From JBNAGF01 sp049801055 (GTDB taxonomy: Bacteria; Pseudomonadota; Alphaproteobacteria; Rhodobacterales; Rhodobacteraceae): a stretch of DNA of 64,000 nt. Made by a program: the position numbers and the translations under genes. This document shows, piece after piece, positions 42,503-50,003 of the stretch. The notes beneath the pieces were generated by a model. The model was given only the letters and a program-made list of their open reading frames with translations, ran no database searches and was not told the origin of the DNA. The DNA lies in the NCBI RefSeq assembly GCF_049801055.1, contig NZ_JBNAGF010000014.1, positions 73,183-137,182 of the forward strand, given 5' to 3'. Within the stretch, counting starts at the first letter, position 1. Each line of letters starts with the position of its first letter.

Positions 42503-44278
42503 TTACTTGATTTTCTTGGCCTGCGGGTAGCGCTCTTGCGCCACAACCGAAGACGGGTTCAGGTTGCCGATATTGCCGCTTTCCTTGCCCGCTGCCGGGT
42601 CGATCACGGCGTTGATCAAAGTGGGTTTTCGGCTTGCAAATGCGGCGTCGACCGCCTGCTTGAGCTCGTCGGGCGAAGTGACGTGCACCCCGACACCACC
42701 AAAGGCCTGCATCATCATGTCGTAGCGGGAATCTTCGACAAACACGGTCGTTGCAGGATCCTCGCCGCCGGACCAGTTCTCACCGTCACCCCGGTAGATG
42801 CCGTTGTTGTTCATGATCACGATGCAGACCGGCAGGTTGTAGCGGCAGACCGTTTCGATCTCCATCCCACAGAAACCAAAAGCACTGTCGCCCTCGATCG
42901 CGAGAACCTGATTGCCGGTTTCAACGGCGGCAGCCACAGCGCTGCCCATGCCGATGCCCATGATCCCCCAAGTTCCGACGTCGAGACGCTTGCGCGGCTT
43001 GTGAATGTCGACGATCGAACGCGCTTGGTCGAGGGCATTTGCCCCTTCGTTGACAACGATCGTATCGGGGTTTTCGGCAATCGCCCGCTTCAGCGCGCCA
43101 AGTGCGCCCTGATAATTCATCGGAACATTGTTGTTCTGCAGTCGAGGCGCCATTTTTGCGATGTTGCCCTCGACCTTGTCGCGAACAGCACCGGTCCATT
43201 CTTCGCTGGGCTTCTGCCAATTGTCGCCAATCGCGTCGAGCAACGCTGTGGCACAGCTTTCGATATCCCCGATCAGCGGCGCCGAGATCTTCTGGTTCGA
43301 GTCCATCTCGCTGGGCTCAATGTCGATCTGAACGAACTTCTTCGCGCCCTTCTCTCCCCAGGATTTGCCCTGACCGTGACTCAGAAGCCAGTTGAGGCGA
43401 GCACCGATAAGGAAGACACAGTCGGAGTCTTTTAGGACCAGCGAGCGAGCCGCCGAAGAACACTGCGGATGGGTATCCGGCAGTAGACCTTTGGCCATTG
43501 ACATAGGCAGATATGGGAAACCAAGAGTTTCAACCAGCTGGCGCACCTTGTCGTCACACTGGGCATAAGCAGCGCCCTTTCCGAGGATGATCAGTGGCTT
43601 CTTGGCCGACTTGAGCACCTCGACCGCGCGCGACACTGCGTCAGGACCGGGAACCGATGCCGGCGAAGGGTCCACCACTTCAATAAGGGATTTCTGCCCT
43701 TCAGCGGCATCCATGACCTGGCCAAGCAAAGCGCCTGGAACGTCCAGATACACACCACCGGGACGGCCAGTCAGAGCAGCACGGATTGCACGGGCAACAC
43801 CCAGTCCGATGTCCTCGGCATGAAGGATCCGATAGGCCGCCTTGCAATGCGGACGCGCGATGGCCAGCTGGTCCATCTCTTCGTAGTCGCCCCTCTGGAG
43901 GTCTACGATCTCGCGTTCGGACGAACCGGATATCAGGATCATCGGCCAGCAGTTGGTTGTCGCGTGCGCCAAAGCGGTAAGACCATTGAGGAAGCCCGGC
44001 GCAGACACAGTCATACAAACACCCGGTTTCTTCGTCAGGAAACCCGCTGCCGCAGCAGCGTAGCCTGCGTGCTGTTCGTGACGGAACGAAAGAACCCGCA
44101 TACCTTGTGCCTGAGCGTAGCGGCCGAGGTCAGTAATCGGAATTCCAGGCACATTGTAGATCGTCTCGATCCCATTCAGCCTGAGCGCATCAATCAGCAG
44201 ATGAAAGCCATCCGTTTGGCTCCCAGGAGCAACGCTCGCCTTTTCGTTTGACGATGTTGTTGCAGTGGCTACAGCCAT
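42503..44278 (-). CDS. oxc: Oxalyl-CoA decarboxylase
   Basis: ThDP enzyme that decarboxylates oxalyl-CoA to formyl-CoA plus CO2. The 591-residue protein has PGIPITDLGRYAQAQGMRVLSFRHEQHAGYAAAAAGFLT with the activating Glu near 67, CMTVSAPGFLNGLTALAHATTNCWPMILISGSSEREIVDL (Oxc-specific), and the PP-domain motif EGDSAFGFCGMEIETVCRYNLPVCIVIMNNNGIY. 2-hydroxyacyl-CoA lyase is related but the GSSEREIVDLQRGDYEEMDQL stretch favours Oxc. A ggaggaagg site precedes the ATG. It is 59 bases downstream of gntR. Confidence 0.94.
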   Translation of the reverse strand: MAVATATTSSNEKASVAPGSQTDGFHLLIDALRLNGIETIYNVPGIPITDLGRYAQAQGMRVLSFRHEQHAGYAAAAAGFLTKKPGVCMTVSAPGFLNGLTALAHATTNCWPMILISGSSEREIVDLQRGDYEEMDQLAIARPHCKAAYRILHAEDIGLGVARAIRAALTGRPGGVYLDVPGALLGQVMDAAEGQKSLIEVVDPSPASVPGPDAVSRAVEVLKSAKKPLIILGKGAAYAQCDDKVRQLVETLGFPYLPMSMAKGLLPDTHPQCSSAARSLVLKDSDCVFLIGARLNWLLSHGQGKSWGEKGAKKFVQIDIEPSEMDSNQKISAPLIGDIESCATALLDAIGDNWQKPSEEWTGAVRDKVEGNIAKMAPRLQNNNVPMNYQGALGALKRAIAENPDTIVVNEGANALDQARSIVDIHKPRKRLDVGTWGIMGIGMGSAVAAAVETGNQVLAIEGDSAFGFCGMEIETVCRYNLPVCIVIMNNNGIYRGDGENWSGGEDPATTVFVEDSRYDMMMQAFGGVGVHVTSPDELKQAVDAAFASRKPTLINAVIDPAAGKESGNIGNLNPSSVVAQERYPQAKKIK

Positions 44279-44337
44279 TTCCTTCCTCCAATTTAAATTG
44301 CGCCGGCGTGAAGTTGCCCTTTCGGAAACTTGTTCGG

Positions 44338-45030
44338 CTATGCTTGGTTGCTGGTTAGTTCTAGTCGGGTCCAGGTTTTCTGAACGTGCTCGTAAAGGCG
44401 CATCGTATGCTCACGCACACGCAGCGCCGCATCATCAGGATCTCTGGCCTCGATGGCCTCGATAATTTCGGCATGGTCGACCACTGACCGCTTGACCCGG
44501 TCTGCCTCGCCCATTGCACGCCACCGAACCGCCTGCATGTGCAGGAACAGGCCTTCGGCCATTGTTTTCAGCAGCGCGCACTGGGAGATTTCGAGGATCC
44601 GAAGGTGAAACCGCAGATTGTCATCGGAATATTCGGCAATTCTGGTCGGCGACAGCTCATCATCGTACTTGGATGCTATTTTGCGCAATGACGCGATTTC
44701 AGTATCGGTCGCACGCTCTGCGGCAAGACGCGCCGCCATCGATTCCAGTGCAGCCCACGCAATGATCATTTCCAGAACTTCCGAGAGACTCTTGCGCTGA
44801 ACGTAGACGCCCTTGCGTGGAACAACTGTAACCAGCCCATCTGCTTCGAGGCGGGCGATAGCATCACGCAAAGGAGTGCGTGAAATGTTCAGCTGTTCGG
44901 CCAGTGAACGCTCGTCCAATCGGAGATCCGCATCTGCACTATAGATGTCCATCTCGGTAATCGCTTCCCGAAGCCGTTCGTAGACGTGATCCTTCAGCGT
45001 GAAGTTCGTCGCAATCGGTCGCAGTTTCAT
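44338..45030 (-). CDS. GntR-family regulator of the FCD type
   Basis: A 230-residue repressor-like protein. The winged helix is KDHVYERLREAITEMDIYS...RLDERSLAEQLNISRTPLRDAIARLEADGLVTVVPRKGVYV (about 12-78), followed by an all-helical FCD ligand domain with histidines suited to metal binding (FHLRILE, DHAEIIEAIEARDPDDAALRVREHT). The start at 45030 was chosen from three clustered ATGs because ttggag lies 6 bases ahead of it. A TGGTATACCA palindrome 49 bases upstream is a likely autoregulatory operator, and related sites precede the two CoA-ligase operons. The effector may be oxalate or a CoA-pathway acid. Confidence 0.88.
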   Translation of the reverse strand: MKLRPIATNFTLKDHVYERLREAITEMDIYSADADLRLDERSLAEQLNISRTPLRDAIARLEADGLVTVVPRKGVYVQRKSLSEVLEMIIAWAALESMAARLAAERATDTEIASLRKIASKYDDELSPTRIAEYSDDNLRFHLRILEISQCALLKTMAEGLFLHMQAVRWRAMGEADRVKRSVVDHAEIIEAIEARDPDDAALRVREHTMRLYEHVQKTWTRLELTSNQA

Positions 45031-45078
45031 TCGCATCTCCAACATGCCAGCGATCAGCGGCGACTCTGCTGATTTATG

Positions 45079-45088
45079 TGGTATACCA
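45079..45088. promoter_or_regulatory. GntR operator TGGTATACCA before gntR-oxc operon
   Basis: A perfect 10-base palindrome, part of the 13-mer ATGTGGTATACCA that also occurs at 55551-55563. It lies 49-58 bases upstream of the gntR start, a usual place for autorepression. Confidence 0.72.
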
Positions 45089-45435
45089 TAGACCAGCAAT
45101 TTTTGCCGGGCAATTGATTTTTGTAACTTTCGTCGCCGCAAACGCAAAATACGCGTACTTTGCCCCTGCTAAGAACATAGTTTAGCAACAATAGTTTTTT
45201 TGGACGCCAAATTTTCCCAGCCAATCACCCCTCGGCCCCATTTCAACACTATCACCTTGTTTTTTATTTATTTTTTCATGCTGTCATCTCGATGGCTGCG
45301 AGGGAACAACCTGGGACCTAGTCGGATTTTTCCGCATCGCAGCACGAATCAGTCGAATTGATTTTCCAGCAACCTCACAGATTCTCTGCCATCTGGAACA
45401 CCAGGAAATTTCCAACTTGCGGGAAATATTTCTCC

Positions 45436-45454
45436 GTGGTATTTGGCATACCAC
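45436..45454. promoter_or_regulatory. GntR operator before the isochorismatase-sucCD operon
   Basis: The inverted repeat GTGGTAT-TTGGC-ATACCAC includes TGGCATACCA (45444-45453), one mismatch from the palindrome at 45079. It ends 45 bases before the hydrolase start. Confidence 0.65.
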
Positions 45455-45499
45455 AGATCTTGTTTTGACGGGATTTAACCAATTTCGAGGATGGCTCTC

Positions 45500-46039
45500 A
45501 TGCTTATACGCGCGAAAGATTCCGCTTTGGTCATCATCGACATGCAGGAACGGCTAGTTCCCGCAATGCAGGCACCGGCACGCACGATTCGGAATACCAG
45601 AACCCTGCTGGCCTGCGCCGAAGAGCTTGATGTTCCCGTGATCATGACAGAGCAGTATCCTGCGGGATTGGGCATGACAGTACCAGAACTCACCCCGTCA
45701 CAGGACACCGCGATTCTAAGCAAGATGCATTTTTCGTGCATGGAGGATCCGGAGTTCGCAACCCACTTCAGAGGCTTTGGCCGGAAACAGGCCGTTCTTG
45801 CCGGAATGGAAGCTCATATCTGTGTCGTTCAGACGGCAGCGAGCCTGATCGAAGAAGGTTATGAGGTTTTCGTCGTGTCAGATGCAACCGCATCGCGGAC
45901 GCTTGAGAGTGAACAGGCCTGCATAGCACGGCTTAACGCTTGCGGCGCGGGAATCGTAACAACCGAAATGGTGGTGTTCGAATGGCTAGGAAAGGCCGGC
46001 ACGCCGGCCTTCAAGAAAATCCTGCCTCTGATCAAATAG
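45500..46039 (+). CDS. Isochorismatase-family cysteine hydrolase
   Basis: A 179-residue hydrolase with the expected triad: Asp in ALVIIDMQERL (about residue 15), Lys in ILSKMHFSC and the nucleophile Cys in VLAGMEAHICVVQTAASLIEEGYEV (near 115). It contains TEQYPAGLGMTVPEL, common in YcaC/ribonuclease-named subgroups of unknown substrate. The start at 45500 is preferred over ATG 45491 because gagg sits 9 bases before it but directly abuts the other. It is first in an operon with sucCD; a role as an amidase or acyl hydrolase acting on the same acid pool is possible. Confidence 0.8.
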   Translation: MLIRAKDSALVIIDMQERLVPAMQAPARTIRNTRTLLACAEELDVPVIMTEQYPAGLGMTVPELTPSQDTAILSKMHFSCMEDPEFATHFRGFGRKQAVLAGMEAHICVVQTAASLIEEGYEVFVVSDATASRTLESEQACIARLNACGAGIVTTEMVVFEWLGKAGTPAFKKILPLIK

Positions 46040-46109
46040 GCAGCGAACTCAGCACTTACTCAAAAACCCAAAGCGATCCGCTGATCGCATCATGCTAGGG
46101 AGGAACAGC

Positions 46110-47303
46110 GTGAACATCCATGAGTACCAGGCGAAGGCGCTTCTTCGCGACTATGGCGCACCGGTGGCATCCGGCGTGCCGATCACATCACTCGACGAAG
46201 CTGAATCCGCAATAGGCGCCCTGCCCGGACCTGTCTGGGTCGTCAAAAGCCAGATTCATGCCGGCGGACGCGGCAAGGGTAAATTCAAAGAACTTCCCGA
46301 AGACGCAAAAGGCGGCGTGCGCGTTTCCTTTTCGGCCGAAGAGGCAATGGCCAACATCAAGGAGATGTTCGGCAACACGCTTGTAACCAAACAAACCGGC
46401 CCGGCCGGCAAACAGGTAAACCGGCTCTATATTGAATCGGGAGCAGCCATTGACCGCGAGTTGTATCTCTCGCTTCTGGTCAACCGCGAAACGGGGATGA
46501 CGTCATTCGTTGCGTCGACCGAAGGCGGGATGGATATCGAAACAGTCGCTGAAGAGACCCCCGAGTTGATCCACACTGTGGATATCGTACCGTCCGCTGG
46601 TTGCACCGACGCAGATGCAACAAAGCTGGCGGACGCGCTGAAGCTTTCGGGCTCTGCAAAGGAACAGGCCGTCGATCTGTTCAAGAACCTTTACAAAGCA
46701 TTCGTTGAAAAGGACATGAGCCTGCTGGAGATCAACCCGCTGATCGTCACTGAATCGAACGACATGCAGGTGCTTGATGCCAAGGTCTCCTTCGACAACA
46801 ATGCCCTGTTCCGCCATCCGGACGTGCAGGAACTGCGCGATCTGACCGAAGAGGACGAAAAGGAAATCCAGGCGTCCAAGTTCGACCTGTCCTATATCGC
46901 CCTCGATGGCGAGATCGGATGCATGGTCAATGGCGCGGGCCTTGCCATGGCGACCATGGACATCATCAAGCTGTATGGCGCCGAACCGGCGAACTTCCTT
47001 GACGTCGGCGGAGGGGCGACGACCGAAAAGGTAACTGAGGCGTTCAAGATCATCACCGCCGATGACAACGTCAAAGGCATTCTGGTCAACATCTTTGGTG
47101 GGATCATGCGGTGTGACGTGATCGCCGAAGGTGTCGTCGAAGCGGTCAAACAAGTGGGGCTACCGGTTCCGCTGGTCGTTCGCCTCGAAGGTACCAAAGT
47201 CGAAGACGGCAAGAAGATCATCAACGAAAGCGGTCTGAACGTGATCGCCGCCGACGATCTGGACGATGCCGCCCAGAAAATCGTTAAAGCGGTGAAAGGA
47301 TAA
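46110..47303 (+). CDS. sucC: Succinyl-CoA ligase beta subunit (or close paralogue)
   Basis: An ATP-grasp subunit of a SucCD-type ligase, 397 residues, the canonical size. Motifs are intact: MNIHEYQAKALLRDYGAPV, VVKSQIHAGGRGKGKF, LEINPLIVT, IGCMVNGAGLAMATMDIIKLYGAEPANFLDVGGGAT and LVNIFGGIMRCDVIAEG. GTG at 46110 is the start, with agggagga 5 bases upstream; ATG 46092 would put the ribosome site inside the gene. It is not next to mdh or the oxoglutarate dehydrogenase genes and lies behind a GntR operator, so it may be a regulated second copy or a malate-CoA ligase (MtkA) equivalent. Confidence 0.88.
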   Translation: MNIHEYQAKALLRDYGAPVASGVPITSLDEAESAIGALPGPVWVVKSQIHAGGRGKGKFKELPEDAKGGVRVSFSAEEAMANIKEMFGNTLVTKQTGPAGKQVNRLYIESGAAIDRELYLSLLVNRETGMTSFVASTEGGMDIETVAEETPELIHTVDIVPSAGCTDADATKLADALKLSGSAKEQAVDLFKNLYKAFVEKDMSLLEINPLIVTESNDMQVLDAKVSFDNNALFRHPDVQELRDLTEEDEKEIQASKFDLSYIALDGEIGCMVNGAGLAMATMDIIKLYGAEPANFLDVGGGATTEKVTEAFKIITADDNVKGILVNIFGGIMRCDVIAEGVVEAVKQVGLPVPLVVRLEGTKVEDGKKIINESGLNVIAADDLDDAAQKIVKAVKG

Positions 47304-47308
47304 AAGAC

Positions 47309-48208
47309 ATGTCGATCCTGCTGAACAAAGACACAAAGATCATTGTGCAAGGCCTGACCGGAAAGACCGGAACCTTTCACACGGAACAGGCACTTGCCTA
47401 TGCAAACACCCAGATGGTCGCGGGTATTCACCCTAAAAAGGGCGGCACTAAATGGACAGCCGCATCGGGGCAGGAACTCCCCATCTATGCCACCGTTGGC
47501 GAAGCCGCAGAGGCCACAGGAGCAACGGCTTCGGTGATCTATGTGCCCCCTGCCGGAGCCGCCGCCGCGATCGAAGAAGCGGTCGACGCCGGAATCGAGC
47601 TGATCTCATGTATCACCGAAGGTGTGCCGGTTCAGGACATGGTGCGGGTTGCTGAAAAGCTGCGGAATTCGAACTCGCGCCTGGTCGGGCCGAACTCTCC
47701 CGGCATGATGACAGCTGATGAGTGCAAGATCGGCATCATGCCCGGTTCGATATTCAAGAAAGGATCCGTCGGCGTGGTTTCGCGGTCGGGAACACTGACA
47801 TATGAAGCCGTCTACCAGACAACGGTTGCAGGTTTGGGCCAGACGTCGGCGATCGGCATCGGGGGTGACCCGGTCAAGGGCACCGAATTCATCGACGTCC
47901 TCGAGCTGTTCCTTGCAGATGAAGATACCAAGTCGATCATTATGATCGGTGAAATTGGCGGCTCGGCCGAAGAAGATGCAGCTCAGTTTCTGGCTGACGA
48001 AGCCAAAAAAGGGCGCTCCAAACCGGTAGCTGGTTTCATTGCTGGCCGCACCGCACCTCCCGGTCGTACCATGGGCCACGCCGGTGCCGTGATCTCAGGC
48101 GGCAAAGGCGGCGCCGAAGACAAAATCGAAGCCATGCGGTCCGCCGGTATCGTCGTTTCCGACAGCCCGGCCGGATTGGGTCAGGCCATGCTCAAAGCCA
48201 TCGGATGA
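47309..48208 (+). CDS. sucD: Succinyl-CoA ligase alpha subunit (or close paralogue)
   Basis: The CoA-binding and phosphohistidine subunit, 299 residues. It shows KIIVQGLTGKTGTFHTEQALAYANTQMVAGIHPKKGG, PNSPGMMTADECKIGIMPGSIFKKG, VVSRSGTLTYEAVYQTT (intact Ser-Gly-Thr-Leu-Thr-Tyr-Glu loop) and GRTMGHAGAVISGGKG with the phosphorylated His. The ATG follows sucC by 5 bases with gaaagga upstream. The conserved substrate loops point to succinate or malate rather than a divergent acid. Confidence 0.9.
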   Translation: MSILLNKDTKIIVQGLTGKTGTFHTEQALAYANTQMVAGIHPKKGGTKWTAASGQELPIYATVGEAAEATGATASVIYVPPAGAAAAIEEAVDAGIELISCITEGVPVQDMVRVAEKLRNSNSRLVGPNSPGMMTADECKIGIMPGSIFKKGSVGVVSRSGTLTYEAVYQTTVAGLGQTSAIGIGGDPVKGTEFIDVLELFLADEDTKSIIMIGEIGGSAEEDAAQFLADEAKKGRSKPVAGFIAGRTAPPGRTMGHAGAVISGGKGGAEDKIEAMRSAGIVVSDSPAGLGQAMLKAIG

Positions 48209-48220
48209 TTTGAAACATCA

Positions 48221-48257
48221 CCGGCCGCCTTTTGTAGCTCCCCACTTTGGCGGCCGG
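48221..48257. terminator. Hairpin after sucD
   Basis: A perfect 9-bp stem ccggccgcc/ggcggccgg with a 19-base loop starts 13 bases past the sucD stop. No T-run follows, so intrinsic termination is uncertain. The rest of the 286-bp gap to tupC shows no gene. Confidence 0.45.
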
Positions 48258-48494
48258 ACCTAGGGAACCGTTGGATGTAACGTCCTTCCTTGTCTGCACG
48301 GCACGAAATAACGGCGCCGATGCCGTCCGGCGGTTCCCGATTTTTTCCTACTGCATTTTTGACCTGCTTCGTTTCCAGAGCTTTTGACCCCAAAACGACC
48401 AGGTATCTCGTACCAGCCTCTGAGGGCTTTTGACACTCTGCGCTGTCCCTCACTCCAGAATGGTCACTGCACTGCTGACACGCTCGAATGGCGG

Positions 48495-49205
48495 TCAGTC
48501 AACAATGTCTCCATTTAGGAAAGCCGCGGCTTTCGAACTCTTTGGCGAGTCGAAGAACTGCGTGGCCGGAGCGGCTTCGTGCACCTTTCCGTCCACCAGA
48601 AAGACCACTTCGCTTGCAAGCCTCTTTGCCTGCCCCATGTCGTGGGTCGACATGATAAGCCGCGTTCCTCTTGCCGTTGCCTCATGTAAAAGCGCCTCGA
48701 TCTCTCGTGTTGATCGACCATCCAGAGAGGCACAAGGCTCATCTAGAAACAGAACTTCGGGATTGCGTGTAAAGGCGCGGGCCAAGGCAAGTTTCTGCCG
48801 CTCGCCGCCAGATAGAACCGCCGCCTGTTGGTTCAACATTTCACCAATTCCTACTCGTCCCGCCCATTCTTCGGCGACCAGCCTTGCTCGTTTCCTGGTT
48901 TCGCCGGCTACAAGCAGAGGATAGGCAATATTGTCCCGCACAGTGCGCCTCATCATCACCGGTGACTGAAACACAAAACCCTGTTTTTGGCGGGCCTCCT
49001 CTATCCCACACGACCATTCGATAGTTCCGGCACTGAGCCGCTGGATCCCATGCAGCAACCTCAGAAGCGAAGTTTTGCCCGCCCCGTTTGGCCCGATAAC
49101 AATTGTTACACCCGTTGCCTCAAAATCGAGATCGACCGGCCCGACGAGCACCTTGCCTTGTCTGCGCGAGACCGCGCCACGCACCTTCAAAGGCATCAGG
49201 CCCAT
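48495..49205 (-). CDS. tupC: Tungstate/molybdate-type ABC transporter ATP-binding protein
   Basis: A 236-residue ABC ATPase: Walker A GPNGAGKTSLLRLL, Q-loop VFQSPVMMRRTVRDN, signature LSGGERQKLALARAF, Walker B VLFLDEPCASLD and the His of MSTHDMGQAKRLA. It is coupled to tupB by a one-base TGATG overlap if ATG 49205 is the start, which has gagggg at 8 bases; TTG 49211 is possible. Assignment to tungstate rests on the TupB-like partner and the adjacent formate dehydrogenase. No binding-protein gene (tupA) lies in the window. Confidence 0.8.
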   Translation of the reverse strand: MGLMPLKVRGAVSRRQGKVLVGPVDLDFEATGVTIVIGPNGAGKTSLLRLLHGIQRLSAGTIEWSCGIEEARQKQGFVFQSPVMMRRTVRDNIAYPLLVAGETRKRARLVAEEWAGRVGIGEMLNQQAAVLSGGERQKLALARAFTRNPEVLFLDEPCASLDGRSTREIEALLHEATARGTRLIMSTHDMGQAKRLASEVVFLVDGKVHEAAPATQFFDSPKSSKAAAFLNGDIVD

Positions 49206-49909
49206 CACCAACGCCCCTCTGTTTCTGTCTGGGTGAGACGGTGGATTGCCAGATTGACTGCGATTGCCATGCCGATCAGCACAAAGCCCAGCGCCAGAGC
49301 CAATGCAAGTTCACCCTTGCTGGTTTCCAAGGCGATAGCAGTCGTCAGCACGCGTGTCGTATGGTCTATATTGCCACCAACGATCATGATGGCGCCAACC
49401 TCGCCGATGGCCCGCCCGAAACCTGCCAACGATGCGGTTAACAGCGCCCTTCGACTGTCCCACAGGATTGCCCGAACCCTCTGCGATTGTGTGGTGTTTA
49501 GAGACAGAAGCAGATCGTGATAGTCAGACCAGATTTCACGCAGCGATTGATGCGCTATCGAGGCAATGAGCGGAACAATGATTATGACCTGAGCGATTAT
49601 CATTGCAGTTGGCGTGAACAGCAGCCCAAACACGCCGAGCGGCCCCGACCGGGACAGCAAAAGGTACACGAACAGACCGACCACTACAGGCGGAAGCCCC
49701 ATCAGCGCGTTCATAACCGCAATTGTCGTCCTGCGCATACGAAACCGCCGCACGGACAGCAGACCCGCGATCGGGAATGCAATAAGCGAAGCGATGACAA
49801 GCGCACTTACGGTCACATGCAGCGACCGCAAGGTGATTTCCACGAGGTCGGGGTCAAATGACACGATCAGAATGACCGCCTGCACCAGCCCCTGCCAGAT
49901 ATCGGACAT
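49205..49909 (-). CDS. tupB: Tungstate-type ABC transporter permease
   Basis: A 234-residue membrane protein with five to six helices of the TupB/CysT/ModB superfamily, starting GLVQAVILIVSFDPDLVEITLRSLHVTVSALVIAS. It has the GLPPVVVGLFVYLLLSRSGPLG segment typical of TupB and the EAA loop RAILWDSRRALLTASLAGFGRAIGEVGAIMIVGGN. It is downstream of fdhA on the same strand with 94 bp between. Tungstate uptake would suit the W-type formate dehydrogenase next door. Molybdate is the alternative. Confidence 0.85.
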   Translation of the reverse strand: MSDIWQGLVQAVILIVSFDPDLVEITLRSLHVTVSALVIASLIAFPIAGLLSVRRFRMRRTTIAVMNALMGLPPVVVGLFVYLLLSRSGPLGVFGLLFTPTAMIIAQVIIIVPLIASIAHQSLREIWSDYHDLLLSLNTTQSQRVRAILWDSRRALLTASLAGFGRAIGEVGAIMIVGGNIDHTTRVLTTAIALETSKGELALALALGFVLIGMAIAVNLAIHRLTQTETEGRW

Positions 49910-50003
49910 GATCGGAACCCGCTCCTAGCCGCGCGTTAATTTGCACCTAGCGAGACTAACGGGTTCCACCATGCTTGGTCGAACCGAATGTTCCCGGCTG
50001 CAC

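Larger units (their letters stand above)
45031..45499. other. Divergent gntR / isochorismatase control region
   Basis: 469 bp of AT-rich sequence with runs such as ttttttattta near 45265 and no protein-like frame. It holds two GntR-type operators near its two ends (45079-45088 and 45436-45454), one per divergent transcript. Nothing else is recognised. Confidence 0.7.

Noticed and set aside
48258..48494. A small reading frame or a missing tupA in the gap between sucD and tupC
   Set aside because: The frames lack a signal peptide, ribosome site or family pattern and are far too short for a binding protein.
49911..49967. A long-loop inverted repeat (ggaacccg/cgggttcc) between fdhA and tupB considered as a Mo/W cofactor riboswitch
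   Set aside because: It has only one 8-bp stem with a 38-base loop and no match to the multi-helix Moco/Tuco motif; it may be chance.
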